The notes under the pieces: generated by a model
Database searches by the model: none
What the model saw: only the letters and a program-made list of their open reading frames with translations
What the model was told of the DNA's origin: nothing
Assembly: GCA_964472785.1 (NCBI GenBank)
Contig: CAYYMH010000017.1
Location: forward strand, 18,650 to 82,649
From: CAYYMH01 sp964472785
GTDB taxonomy: Bacteria > Zhuqueibacterota > Zhuqueibacteria > Thermofontimicrobiales > Thermofontimicrobiaceae
Reading direction: 5' to 3'
Length of the DNA: 64,000 bases
Shown here: one piece after another, positions 34,260-42,940 of the stretch
Layout: every line of letters begins with the position of its first letter
How positions within the stretch are numbered: position 1 is the first letter of the stretch
Program-made: the position numbers and the translations under genes

Positions 34260-35817
34260 TTCACACATATCATTTAATAAAAAACAGGTATATTTTTGGA
34301 TGTTCCTTTGGGGAATATTTTTTCTTTTGAGCCAAACCTATGCTCAACATGAAAAAAAATACAATTGGATCGCCCCACCTCCGCAGTATCAGCTCGATCA
34401 GGAGGGTTTGGATGATGTTAAAGGATTAGGGCGTATTTTTCTTCCCACCATGACCAATTCGGATTTCGAGCCGGTATACACTGTTTTTCAAAATGACTCC
34501 ATGATCAAAGTTCAGAAGATGGGCAAAAGCGTTTTCCTGCGTCCCGGCAAATATACCATCACCTTCGGTTCCGGCACATTAGACCAAATGATGACGCGAA
34601 CGATTGAGCTGCGAGCTGAGGAAACTCGCATCATTGAACCGACCTGGAGCGGTTTGACCATCCGCATCATTGACGAGTTGCGTAACTGGCTGAAAGAGCC
34701 TTATGAATTGTACCGCCTGCCTGAGGGAGAAGCCTACGGCATTGGTTATGGTGCCGATGAGCAATTAGGAGAAAATCTCCAAACATGGATATTGAAGCCC
34801 GGCCTGTATAAAATCGTAAAGCTGGGTGAACACGTGAACACCTACGTCAATTTTGCGACTGTCCGTCTGTTGCCCGGCGACTTGACACAATACACAATCG
34901 TGATTGACAGCGAAACAAAGAATTTCAAAGGCGCCGGAATTCTCGAATCCGAAATGAAATCACGAAGCAGAACAAACTGGACGACCTATGGGGCGTTGTA
35001 CGGAAGCTTCACCTTGAATCGAGCGAACAATATTACTTCGGAAGAGGAGCAAACCAGTATGGCGTTCGTCGCTCAACTGGATTATAATATTAATTACAAC
35101 ACAAAGCAGCATTATTTCCTGTCCCGCGGATTAATCGAGGAAGGCTGGAACATGCAGCAGGAGCAGAGCAGTTTTCGCAGCTACCTGGATAATATTCGAC
35201 TCAAAAACACCTACATTTTTTACTTTCTGTCAGGCATCGGACTTTACGGGCGATTTTTTCTGGAAACCAACCTCTTTGAAACGATTTATTACTACGACAA
35301 ACCGACCACGGTCATTTTTTATGATAAAGAGGGAAACGTAAAAAAAAGACACGTCGATGTCAAAGACATCTCAGTTTCACCAAAATTTTCTCCGTTGGAG
35401 TTAAAGGAGGGACTGGGAATCAATATATCGTTTATACGTTCATTACGCGCCAACTTTAACATCAGAATGGGGATGGGATTCCGTCAGAATATTAACTGGA
35501 AATTGTTCACGCAAAACACAGATGACGACACGACATTTTTTGAAAAAGAATCGGCGTACCTCCGCGGACCCGAGGCCTCGGTGCTGGGGAATTTACGTAT
35601 TTTTAGAAACGTTATGATCACTTCAGAATTGGATATGCTCATTCCATCCGGTCAAGACAATCAGTTAGTCTATGATTGGGAAAACAATTTAAATTATCGT
35701 GTGTCCAAAAATATTTCAATCGACTACACGGTTCGCATTAAAAAAGATCCGTCGATTGTGCCCTATGTACAATCGGAACAAATTCTTTTACTGAGATATT
35801 CATATATTTTATTTTAG
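34246..35817 (+). CDS. Uncharacterised outer-membrane protein with PEGA-like repeats and C-terminal beta-barrel
   Basis: I start at ATG 34246, since a TTG at 34234 is only two bases from GGGG. The 523-residue protein has a signal peptide (about 15-35, ending TYAQ). Two PEGA-like beta repeats follow (VFLRPGKYTI with TRTIELRAEETRI, and WILKPGLYKI with FATVRLLPGDLTQY). The C-terminal half alternates aromatic beta-strands and ends in LLLRYSYILF, with a terminal F like outer-membrane barrel signals. I do not recognise the family. Being inside the Mla-type operon, it is a candidate outer-membrane partner in place of MlaA. This is inference. Confidence 0.65.
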   Translation: MKKNNSHISFNKKQVYFWMFLWGIFFLLSQTYAQHEKKYNWIAPPPQYQLDQEGLDDVKGLGRIFLPTMTNSDFEPVYTVFQNDSMIKVQKMGKSVFLRPGKYTITFGSGTLDQMMTRTIELRAEETRIIEPTWSGLTIRIIDELRNWLKEPYELYRLPEGEAYGIGYGADEQLGENLQTWILKPGLYKIVKLGEHVNTYVNFATVRLLPGDLTQYTIVIDSETKNFKGAGILESEMKSRSRTNWTTYGALYGSFTLNRANNITSEEEQTSMAFVAQLDYNINYNTKQHYFLSRGLIEEGWNMQQEQSSFRSYLDNIRLKNTYIFYFLSGIGLYGRFFLETNLFETIYYYDKPTTVIFYDKEGNVKKRHVDVKDISVSPKFSPLELKEGLGINISFIRSLRANFNIRMGMGFRQNINWKLFTQNTDDDTTFFEKESAYLRGPEASVLGNLRIFRNVMITSELDMLIPSGQDNQLVYDWENNLNYRVSKNISIDYTVRIKKDPSIVPYVQSEQILLLRYSYILF

Positions 35818-35823
35818 AGTCAC

Positions 35824-36918
35824 ATGAGCGATATTCGCATATCAGAAAATACAATCCACCTTTCTGGTTCTTTAACTAAAGAGCATGTTAAACCTGTCTG
35901 GCAAAAACTGACAAATGCCATAGAGGAAATCGACCAGGACAATATTTTGATCAGCCTGGAGCATGTCAAAGGAATCGATAGCGCTGGCGTTGCTATGCTC
36001 GATGAGTTAAAATCTGAATCCGTAAAACATATCGAAATAGTCGATATTGCGCCATCAATTCGGGAATCATTAGAAGCCTTTACGACCATAAGAGCCAAAG
36101 GTAAAACGACTACCGAAAAGACTCATTTTTTTGAATTTTTGGGGGAAAAACTATTAAACCTCGGAGATAAAATTGTCAAGCTCCTTTATCTCACTGCTGA
36201 CATATTTTATTGGAGCATTGTCGGGCTAGTAAAAAGGAAAGGTCAGCGTAAAGGAGCAACCATTCAACAGGGTGTGTTGATTGGTGTTGATGCACTTCAA
36301 ATAGTTGCGTTAATCTCGTTTTTAATTGGCTTCATTTTAGCCCTGCAGTCAGCAGCTCAATTGCGCCAATTCGGCGCTAATATTTATATTGCGGATTTAA
36401 TCGGGATCGCCATGCTGCGCGAAATGGGTCCGATTATGACGGCAATCATTCTGGCAGGTCGAAGTGGCTCGGCTATCGCTTCTGAAATTGCAACGATGGT
36501 CGTCACCGAAGAAATTGATGCTTTAAAGACGATGGCGTTAAATCCCATTCGGTTTGTGGTTGTTCCCAAATTTCACGCAATCACACTGACTATGCCGCTG
36601 CTGACTATAATGGCTGATTTAATCGGGATTTTCGGCGGATTCATTATCGGGATAACCTATCTTCAATTAAGTCCGGCAGCCTTTATCAATGAGCTCATGA
36701 CAGTATTGATTTTGAAAGACCTTGTTACCGGATTAATTAAAAGCGTTGTTTTTGCCTGGATTATTGTCATTGTCGGAACCTATTTTGGTATGCACGTCAC
36801 CGGTGGTGCGGAAGGCGTCGGAAAAGCAACCACAGCATCAGTTGTCGTATCAATTTTTTTGGTCATTGTTGCTGATTCAATACTGGGTTTAATTTTTTAT
36901 TTTGGTCAACCTATTTAA
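35824..36918 (+). CDS. MlaE-like permease with fused N-terminal STAS (MlaB) domain
   Basis: This 364-residue protein joins a STAS domain (about 1-95, with VKGIDSAGVAMLDEL) to an MlaE permease (about 110-364, five or six helices, with GRSGSAIASEIATMVVTEEIDAL). In E. coli these are separate MlaB and MlaE subunits of the phospholipid transporter; here the STAS regulator is covalently attached. It follows the barrel gene by 6 bp and precedes the ATPase by 15 bp. The MTEEIDALKTMALNP loop touches the ATPase. It should shuttle phospholipid across the inner membrane with MlaD and MlaF. Confidence 0.9.
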   Translation: MSDIRISENTIHLSGSLTKEHVKPVWQKLTNAIEEIDQDNILISLEHVKGIDSAGVAMLDELKSESVKHIEIVDIAPSIRESLEAFTTIRAKGKTTTEKTHFFEFLGEKLLNLGDKIVKLLYLTADIFYWSIVGLVKRKGQRKGATIQQGVLIGVDALQIVALISFLIGFILALQSAAQLRQFGANIYIADLIGIAMLREMGPIMTAIILAGRSGSAIASEIATMVVTEEIDALKTMALNPIRFVVVPKFHAITLTMPLLTIMADLIGIFGGFIIGITYLQLSPAAFINELMTVLILKDLVTGLIKSVVFAWIIVIVGTYFGMHVTGGAEGVGKATTASVVVSIFLVIVADSILGLIFYFGQPI

Positions 36919-36933
36919 TAACGACTCAACGTT

Positions 36934-37677
36934 ATGGAACCGATTATCAAAGTCCGAAATTTAACAGCGAAATACGACACAGAAACCGTTTTAGAAGATA
37001 TTAACATAGATATATTTCCCAACGAAATAACGGTCATTTTGGGGAAAAGTGGCTGCGGAAAAACAACGCTGCTTAAAAATATCATTCGTTTGTATCAACC
37101 ATCGTCAGGCACAATTGAAATGTTTGGGCAGGATGTCACGCTGATGGAGGAGAGGGAATTTAATCAAATTCTCCAAAAAATTGGGGTGCTATTCCAGAAT
37201 GGCGCACTTTTAAATTCGATAAAAGTAAAAGAGAATATTGCCATCCCAATTGAGCAGCACACCGATCTTCCGCCAGCGATCATCGACCGTTTGATTCAAA
37301 AAAAACTCAATCTTGTCGATTTGGACCATGCGATTGATCTTTTTCCGTCTCAATTGTCCGGAGGTATGCGGAAGCGGGCAGCGCTGGCGCGTTCGATTGC
37401 GTTGGATCCGTTAATTCTTTTCGGTGACGAACCGGGTGCTGGACTCGATCCGGTGACAGCCGCTTCGTTGGATAATCTTTTGCTGAAATTGCGTGAATTG
37501 CTCAACATGACCATGGTCATCGTGACTCACGAATTAACCAGTATCAAACGCATTGCCGACAAAATTATTTTTCTGGATCAAGGACGGATTTTATTTCAGG
37601 GAACACTGAAAGAAGCAGATACGTCTGAAATTGAATCAGTGCGGCAATTTTTTAATCCGAATCAGAAGCAAGGATAG
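36934..37677 (+). CDS. MlaF-like ABC transporter ATPase
   Basis: This 247-residue ATPase has Walker A GKSGCGKTT at 37-45, the signature LSGGMRKRAALARSIA, and Walker B ILFGDEP. It drives lipid transport with the STAS-MlaE permease and MlaD. The GGMRKRAALAR signature and the FGDEPGAGLDP segment fit MlaF (MkL) ATPases. No MlaC-type periplasmic shuttle gene is present in the operon. It is the last gene, followed by a repeat at 37711. Confidence 0.9.
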   Translation: MEPIIKVRNLTAKYDTETVLEDINIDIFPNEITVILGKSGCGKTTLLKNIIRLYQPSSGTIEMFGQDVTLMEEREFNQILQKIGVLFQNGALLNSIKVKENIAIPIEQHTDLPPAIIDRLIQKKLNLVDLDHAIDLFPSQLSGGMRKRAALARSIALDPLILFGDEPGAGLDPVTAASLDNLLLKLRELLNMTMVIVTHELTSIKRIADKIIFLDQGRILFQGTLKEADTSEIESVRQFFNPNQKQG

Positions 37678-37710
37678 AGAGTCTATTTGCTATTATAAAT
37701 ATTTTTCATA

Positions 37711-37740
37711 GCCACGGATTGACACGGATGAACACGGATT
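37711..37740. repeat. Tandem 10-bp repeat, CACGGATTGA type
   Basis: CACGGAT occurs three times at a 10-base spacing (37713-37740). The same 18-base core occurs in reverse orientation at 55409-55436. It lies between the mlaF and purE genes. Three units without spacers make a CRISPR unlikely. Confidence 0.8.
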
Positions 37741-37846
37741 TGATGATATGAAAAAGATTTGATATTATTTTAATTGATGGATTAAACAATGTATCTCTCA
37801 CTTTGTCGAATTGATTTTATGAAAAAAATAAGGAAGGAATCGAAAC

Positions 37847-38335
37847 ATGAATGAATCAGGACCTTTAAAATCGGTTGCGGTGATCATGGGCAGTAAATCA
37901 GACGAACCTGTGATGTCTGAATGTACGCGCCATTTGGAATTTTTCGGTATCCCGTATCAGCAGCACATTTTATCCGCTCATCGAAATCCCGATGACACTG
38001 CCCAATTTGCAAAAAATGCTGAGGCAAACGGTTTTCAACTCATCATTGCTGCCGCGGGAATGGCGGCACATCTTCCCGGCGTAATCGCTGCTCACACATC
38101 ACTTCCGGTGATCGGTGTTCCGTTGGAAGGTTCTGCGTTGAACGGTTTGGATTCATTGTATTCCATTGTACAAATGCCCTCGGGAATTCCGGTAGCGACC
38201 TGCGCTATCGGCAAAGCCGGTGCGATAAACGCTGCTGTTTTGGCTGCAGAAATTTTAAGCCTTCACAATGAAAAAATAAAAGAAAAAATTCATGATTTCA
38301 GAAAAATGGGAAGCAAACTAAAAAAATCGCACTAA
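37847..38335 (+). CDS. purE: 5-(carboxyamino)imidazole ribonucleotide mutase
   Basis: This 162-residue class I PurE moves the carboxyl group of N5-CAIR to carbon 4 in purine synthesis. It has GSKSD at 15-19, the catalytic SAHR at 43-46 (H45), then GAGxxxHL-like AAAGMAAHLPGVIA. Length and motifs match bacterial octameric PurE. No purK is adjacent. It is 155 bp before a purine permease on the same strand, so they may share purine regulation. Confidence 0.94.
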   Translation: MNESGPLKSVAVIMGSKSDEPVMSECTRHLEFFGIPYQQHILSAHRNPDDTAQFAKNAEANGFQLIIAAAGMAAHLPGVIAAHTSLPVIGVPLEGSALNGLDSLYSIVQMPSGIPVATCAIGKAGAINAAVLAAEILSLHNEKIKEKIHDFRKMGSKLKKSH

Positions 38336-38489
38336 TCCAATATTAGCCGAAATTCAGATTTCTTCATTTGATTAAAATTCTAACGAATGAAATCCAGGAT
38401 ATCAAGCAGATTTCGAAGTTTGGTCTCAACCATACTTCAATTAGCAATTGACTGAGAACGTGCTCAAGAATTAGGAAGGAGGATGCATT

Positions 38490-39818
38490 ATGCGCCAGTT
38501 TTTCAAATTTGATAAGTTCGGCACAAATTACAAGCGGGAGACCATCGCCGGGATTACCACATTTTTGACCATGTCATATATCATCGTAGTGAATCCGGCG
38601 ATACTTTCGGCAGCAGGAATACCGAAAGGCCCTTCAACTGTAGCGACGATTATTGCCGCTGTTGTCGGAACATTGATCATGGCTTTATACGCCAACCGCC
38701 CGATTGCCATTGCGCCTTACATGGGTGAAAATGCTTTCATCGCTTTCACGGTGGTGCTGAGCCTCGGCTACTCGTGGCAGGCAGGAATTACTTCGGTGTT
38801 TCTCGGTGGTGTTATTTTTGTCATCATCACTTTAGCTGGTTTGAGAGCCTGGTTGGCGAAAGCCGTGCCGCCATCATTAAAATACGCGTTTGTTGTCGGC
38901 ATCGGACTGTTTCTGACCTTTATCGGTTTGATCGACACTGGAATGGTCGTCAAAGATCTCAATCCGGATAGCACCGTTCCCGTTTCCATCGGTCATTTGA
39001 CTTCTCCAAGTGTGTTGTTAGCGCTGTTTGCATTTTTTCTCATGGTAGTGCTGATGATCAAAAAAGTTCGGGGTGGCATCATGATCGGGATATTGGGCAC
39101 AACAGTGCTGGCATATCTGTTCAAAGCTTTGGGAGTGAATCTGCCGGAGGTTGTGTTCCCAGAGAAGTTGGTTTCTGCTCCGCCATCAATTGCACCGATT
39201 GCCTTTCAATTCCGTTTCCACGAAGTGCTAACGATCGGATTTTTACCGGTGCTTTTGTCCATATTTTTGATGGATTTTGTGGACACGATGGGAACGCTGA
39301 TCGGCGTCAGTGCCCGCGGTGGCTTTTTAGACGAAAACGGCGATCTTCCGGAAATCGAAAAACCGATGTTTGCCGATGCAATTGCCACTGTAGTTGGGGC
39401 CTGTTGCGGGACCACCACAACGGGCGCCTACATCGAATCTGCCGCGGGAATCGAGGAAGGAGGCAGAACCGGTTTCACGACATTAATCACGGCAGGACTG
39501 TTTATACTTGCGCTATTTTTTACACCAATCTTAACGGCGATTCCGAAGTGCGCTTACGGTCCGGCGCTTATTATCGTTGGCATTTTAATGATCGATTCGG
39601 TTAAAAAAATAGACTTTTCCGACATGACAGAACTCGTGCCAGCTTTTTTCACCATTATTTTTATGAGCTTTACTTATAATCTGGGTATCGGGATTACCGC
39701 CGGACTGGTTACTTATCCGCTGGTAAAGCTTATCGCCGGGCGAGTGAATGAAGTCGAATTAGGTTCATGGATTTTGGGAGCGATTTCATTGATTTTTTAC
39801 ATTTTTTATCCGTATTGA
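38490..39818 (+). CDS. NCS2-family purine permease (AzgA/PbuG-like)
   Basis: This 442-residue membrane protein has about 13 to 14 helices. The family words are IAGITTFLTMSYIIVVNPAIL, MGENAFIAFTVV and VDTMGTLIGVSARGG. The AzgA/PbuG group takes up adenine, guanine or hypoxanthine with protons. GGAGG lies ahead of ATG 38490. It follows purE, which supports a purine role. I see no guanine or adenine riboswitch in the 154-bp gap upstream. Confidence 0.87.
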   Translation: MRQFFKFDKFGTNYKRETIAGITTFLTMSYIIVVNPAILSAAGIPKGPSTVATIIAAVVGTLIMALYANRPIAIAPYMGENAFIAFTVVLSLGYSWQAGITSVFLGGVIFVIITLAGLRAWLAKAVPPSLKYAFVVGIGLFLTFIGLIDTGMVVKDLNPDSTVPVSIGHLTSPSVLLALFAFFLMVVLMIKKVRGGIMIGILGTTVLAYLFKALGVNLPEVVFPEKLVSAPPSIAPIAFQFRFHEVLTIGFLPVLLSIFLMDFVDTMGTLIGVSARGGFLDENGDLPEIEKPMFADAIATVVGACCGTTTTGAYIESAAGIEEGGRTGFTTLITAGLFILALFFTPILTAIPKCAYGPALIIVGILMIDSVKKIDFSDMTELVPAFFTIIFMSFTYNLGIGITAGLVTYPLVKLIAGRVNEVELGSWILGAISLIFYIFYPY

Positions 39819-39848
39819 TCAAAACAGGTTATTCATTCATCGAGTGGG

Positions 39849-39934
39849 GTCATTCCGGCATGTTTTTGTGCCGGAATCTCCAACTAATTTAGATTGAGAT
39901 TCCAGTAGTAGCCTTTGTTCAAAACCGGAATGAC
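39849..39934. repeat. 86-bp palindromic element with 10-bp terminal inverted repeats
   Basis: GTCATTCCGG at 39849-39858 and CCGGAATGAC at 39925-39934 are perfect terminal inverted repeats. Inside, TTCCGGCA (39853-39860) pairs with TGCCGGAA (39869-39876), and GGAATCTC (39873-39880) pairs with GAGATTCC (39896-39903). This nested structure resembles a MITE or a REP-type palindrome with GTCATTCC ends. It lies just after the permease stop. Confidence 0.7.
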
Positions 39935-39991
39935 AAGCAAAATAATGTAATGTGGCAAATTAGGAGTATCCACTCAATATTTTATGGCAAT

Positions 39992-40024
39992 ACCCTTTCA
40001 AAGGTTTTGAACCTTTGAAAGGGT
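39992..40024. repeat. Perfect 15-bp stem hairpin
   Basis: ACCCTTTCAAAGGTT (39992-40006), loop TTG, and its complement at 40010-40024 form a perfect stem with a 3-base loop. No T-run follows, so it is not a classic terminator. It may be a separate repeat family. Confidence 0.7.
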
Positions 40025-40257
40025 GCATGTTCACCATCTGTTTTTGAATGGATACAATTAGGACTAAATAACTCTAATTTTTTAAATATTTTGTGGAAAC
40101 ATTTCCGCAATCAATTGTGTTAAACGTATAATAAATTTTAGAATGTTTAGCCAACAAAATTTATAATTACATTGGTCATTCGAATAATAATTTACAGCAT
40201 ATTGAGAATCACTAAATAAAATGACAACGGACGAACAGACAGAGGGTTGAATCAGAC

Positions 40258-41178
40258 GTGAAGATAGGAGTAATCGGAACTTTTATCAATGACCAAATTA
40301 CATTAGCAGACAGATCGCAGACTCAAAGTTTTGGTGGCATTTTTTACACGGTTACAATTCTGGCAAATCTTTTATCAAAAAGCGATGAAATTTACCCGGT
40401 GTGTTATCTGGGTGATGATATTTACGATTCGGTTACCGAAAAATTGAGTAAATATAAAAACGTGAAGTTTTCCTCGATCATTCGGGCGAAGCAGCCCAAC
40501 ACCAGTGTCAGACTCATTTATCACGATAGGGAACATCGTGATGAATATTTGAAAAATCTATTACCCAAATTAAAAATGGATGTATTGAAAAACCATAATG
40601 GTATGGATGCCTGGTTGATAAATTTTATTACCGGCTTTGAAATGTCGTTAGAAACGTTCAGTCAATTCAAGGAGAACATGAAAGCTCCTGTTTTCATGGA
40701 TTATCACAGTCTGGCGTTGGGTATTAGTAATGAGGGGAAACGATTTCCAAAACGATCCGAAAATTGGGACCAGTGGCTTAAAGGTGTTGATGTTTTACAA
40801 ATGAACAACAATGAGGCAGCTACTTTGAGCGGTCGTGAAAATGCTTCTGAAAAAGAACTCATCAACTTTGGAAAAAAATTGATGCGGAAAGGGATAACAA
40901 TTTTTCATCTTACACGCGGATCAAAGGGCTCATTTTTGTTCCTGAACAAAAATAGAAAGCCAATTCACTACGCAATTTCACCGCACGAAGTGGATCAGGT
41001 TGTCGATGTCACAGGAAGTGGTGATGCATTTTTAGCCGGATTTTTAGTCCACTTTATCAAAAATCAGGATGTCGTCACTGCAACGCGATTTGCTAATTTT
41101 GTTGCCGCTTTGAGCTGTACGAAAAGCGGAACCGATGAATTGGAATTATTCCAGCCAATCTTTAGCCAGATTACTTAG
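40258..41178 (+). CDS. PfkB-family carbohydrate or nucleoside kinase
   Basis: This 306-residue ribokinase-fold enzyme starts with GTG 40258; AGAGGG lies about 12 bases upstream. The C-terminal signature DVTGSGDAF covers D250-D256, with catalytic D256. The N-terminus lacks a clear GG substrate motif (SFGGIFY at 24-30 may stand in). It lies 14 bp before an RmlD-like reductase and ahead of a Dpm1-like transferase. That suggests it phosphorylates a sugar used in nucleotide-sugar synthesis, but the substrate is unknown. It differs from the PfkB at 6764. Confidence 0.78.
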   Translation: MKIGVIGTFINDQITLADRSQTQSFGGIFYTVTILANLLSKSDEIYPVCYLGDDIYDSVTEKLSKYKNVKFSSIIRAKQPNTSVRLIYHDREHRDEYLKNLLPKLKMDVLKNHNGMDAWLINFITGFEMSLETFSQFKENMKAPVFMDYHSLALGISNEGKRFPKRSENWDQWLKGVDVLQMNNNEAATLSGRENASEKELINFGKKLMRKGITIFHLTRGSKGSFLFLNKNRKPIHYAISPHEVDQVVDVTGSGDAFLAGFLVHFIKNQDVVTATRFANFVAALSCTKSGTDELELFQPIFSQIT

Positions 41179-41192
41179 AGGGGAAGATAAAT

Positions 41193-42092
41193 ATGGACAA
41201 TCTCATCATTACCGGCGTTAACGGACTATTAGGCCAAAAGATACTTGAGCAAGCTGCATCGGATTATGCCATACTGGGAGTGGATATTCATGATGAGCCG
41301 GCGATACAAAAAATCAAGTTTGATTACTTAAAATTGGATATTACAGACCGCAGGTTGCTCAAAGATACGGTGCTGAACTTTTACCCGAACTACATCATTA
41401 ATACAGCCGCCATGACCAATGTGGATGGATGTGAAGATCATAAAGAAGATTGCTGGCGAATCAATGTGGAAGCGGTCGAGAATTTGATTTACGCAGCGAG
41501 GAAAATCGGTTCGAGGATGGTGCAACTTTCCACAGATTACATTTTCGATGGGAAAAATGGTCCTTACAGTGAAGATGACACACCAGCACCGCAGGGATAT
41601 TACGGAAAATCCAAACTTGCCAGCGAAAATTTGCTGCGTTCATCCGAACTTGATTTTACGATTGTTCGTACGATGGTTCTCTACGGTGTGGCCAATAACG
41701 TTCGTCCCAATTTTGTAACCTGGCTCATCTCAGCATTGAAATCGGATGAGGAGGTCACCATCGTCAATGATCAGTTTGGCAGCCCAACTTTAGCCGATGA
41801 TTTAGCCGCAGCGATTTTGCAGATTGTCAAGCTGGATAAGTGGGATACATTTCACATCTCAGGCAGTGAAATCATTGACCGATATCGGTTTGCGTTGCAG
41901 ATCGCTGACACGTTCGGATTAAATAAAAAATTAATCAAGCAAATCACTACTTCGGAATTGCAACAGAAAGCACCCCGTCCGTTAAAATCGGGTTTTAATA
42001 TTGATAAAGCGACAAATGAACTGGGGGTGAATCTATCGAATATTGAACAGGGACTCAAAAAGTTCAAGAAGCAGTACAAAAAATACAAATGA
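41193..42092 (+). CDS. RmlD-like dTDP-4-dehydrorhamnose reductase family protein
   Basis: This 299-residue SDR has NADPH-binding GVNGLLG at 8-14, STDYIFDG at 113-120 and YxxxK as Y137/K141. These match the RmlD/MAT2B group that reduces dTDP-4-keto-6-deoxy-sugars. No rmlA, rmlB or rmlC gene is visible, so rhamnose cannot be claimed. It lies between a PfkB kinase and a Dpm1-like transferase in one operon. A related reductase of another sugar nucleotide is equally possible. Confidence 0.8.
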   Translation: MDNLIITGVNGLLGQKILEQAASDYAILGVDIHDEPAIQKIKFDYLKLDITDRRLLKDTVLNFYPNYIINTAAMTNVDGCEDHKEDCWRINVEAVENLIYAARKIGSRMVQLSTDYIFDGKNGPYSEDDTPAPQGYYGKSKLASENLLRSSELDFTIVRTMVLYGVANNVRPNFVTWLISALKSDEEVTIVNDQFGSPTLADDLAAAILQIVKLDKWDTFHISGSEIIDRYRFALQIADTFGLNKKLIKQITTSELQQKAPRPLKSGFNIDKATNELGVNLSNIEQGLKKFKKQYKKYK

Positions 42093-42126
42093 ACAACAGT
42101 CGAACTAACTCAGGAAAAGCACACGA

Positions 42127-42843
42127 ATGAAATCTTTAATTGTCATTCCTACTTATAATGAGGCGGAAAATATTGAGAAGCTGATTGAGCAGATTTTGTT
42201 TTTAGGAATTACCAATCTTCATGTGTTGGTTGTGGACGATAATTCACCGGACGGTACAGCTCAAATCGTCGAGCGGATAACACAAGATGAGCCCAATATT
42301 AATTTATTAAAACGTCCGGAGAAAGCTGGACTGGGTACTGCCTACGTGACCGGTTTCAAATACGCCCTGAAAAACGGTTATGATTTTATATTTGAAATGG
42401 ATGCGGATTTTTCTCACAATCCCGATGAAATTCCCAACTTTCTCAAAAATATGAACGATTATGATCTGGTTATCGGATCCAGATACGTGACCGGCGTTAA
42501 CGTTATCAACTGGCCGCTGGGACGATTGATTCTCAGTGTGGGTGCGAACAAATACACTCAAATCATCACCGGGATGCCAATTCACGATGGAACCGGTGGA
42601 TTCAAATGTTTCCGAAGCGATGTGCTCGAATCGATAGACCTGGATAAGGTACGGTCTGATGGATACTCATTTCAAATCGAGATGAATTTTAAGGCATGGA
42701 AAAAAGGCTTCCGCATCAAAGAGATACCTATTGTTTTTACTGACAGGGAAATTGGTAGTTCTAAAATGTCAAAACGCATTATTTGGGAAGCAGTATGGAT
42801 GGTATGGAAACTGAAAATTTTAAGTATCTTGGGAAAAATATAA
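42127..42843 (+). CDS. Polyprenol monophosphomannose synthase-like GT2
   Basis: This 238-residue GT-A glycosyltransferase starts IVIPTYNEAENIEKLIEQI (TYNEAENIE), then DDNSPDGT and EMDADFSHNPDEIP, which supply the metal and donor sites. GTGGFKCFRSDVLE is typical of DPM1-like enzymes. They move mannose or glucose from a nucleotide sugar to polyprenyl phosphate on the cytoplasmic side. No membrane helix follows the catalytic domain, unlike some bacterial GtrB-type enzymes. It ends the three-gene operon before a strong terminator. Confidence 0.85.
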   Translation: MKSLIVIPTYNEAENIEKLIEQILFLGITNLHVLVVDDNSPDGTAQIVERITQDEPNINLLKRPEKAGLGTAYVTGFKYALKNGYDFIFEMDADFSHNPDEIPNFLKNMNDYDLVIGSRYVTGVNVINWPLGRLILSVGANKYTQIITGMPIHDGTGGFKCFRSDVLESIDLDKVRSDGYSFQIEMNFKAWKKGFRIKEIPIVFTDREIGSSKMSKRIIWEAVWMVWKLKILSILGKI

Positions 42844-42907
42844 AACCTTAACTTCATCCCTATTTTGTCAAAACTTTTTCCCAACTAAAAATAACGAAGT
42901 CAAAAGG

Positions 42908-42940
42908 AAATGGATCAGCAAAACGTTGATCCATTTTTTT
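42908..42940 (+). terminator. Intrinsic terminator after the Dpm1-like gene
   Basis: AAATGGATCA (42908-42917) pairs with TGATCCATTT (42927-42936) across a 9-base loop. A run of seven T from 42934 gives the plus-strand U-tract. The arms also end near the opposite-strand hydrolase stop (42939). Confidence 0.9.

Larger units (their letters stand above)
39819..40257. other. 439-bp intergenic region with two palindromic elements
   Basis: It contains the 86-bp palindromic element (39849-39934) and the 15-bp stem hairpin (39992-40024). A TATAAT hexamer at 40127-40132 has no good -35. No open frame with a ribosome-binding site was seen. It must carry the promoter of the downstream three-gene sugar operon. 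Confidence 0.6.

Noticed and set aside
37711..37740. Short direct repeats that could suggest a CRISPR array
   Set aside because: Units are 7-8 bases at 10-base spacing with no spacers and no cas genes.
40127..40132. TATAAT upstream of the PfkB-family gene at 40258
   Set aside because: No usable -35 at the right distance; kept only as a possible -10.
41193..42092. Rhamnose pathway inferred from the RmlD-like gene
   Set aside because: No rmlA, rmlB or rmlC is present in the window; one reductase does not define the sugar.
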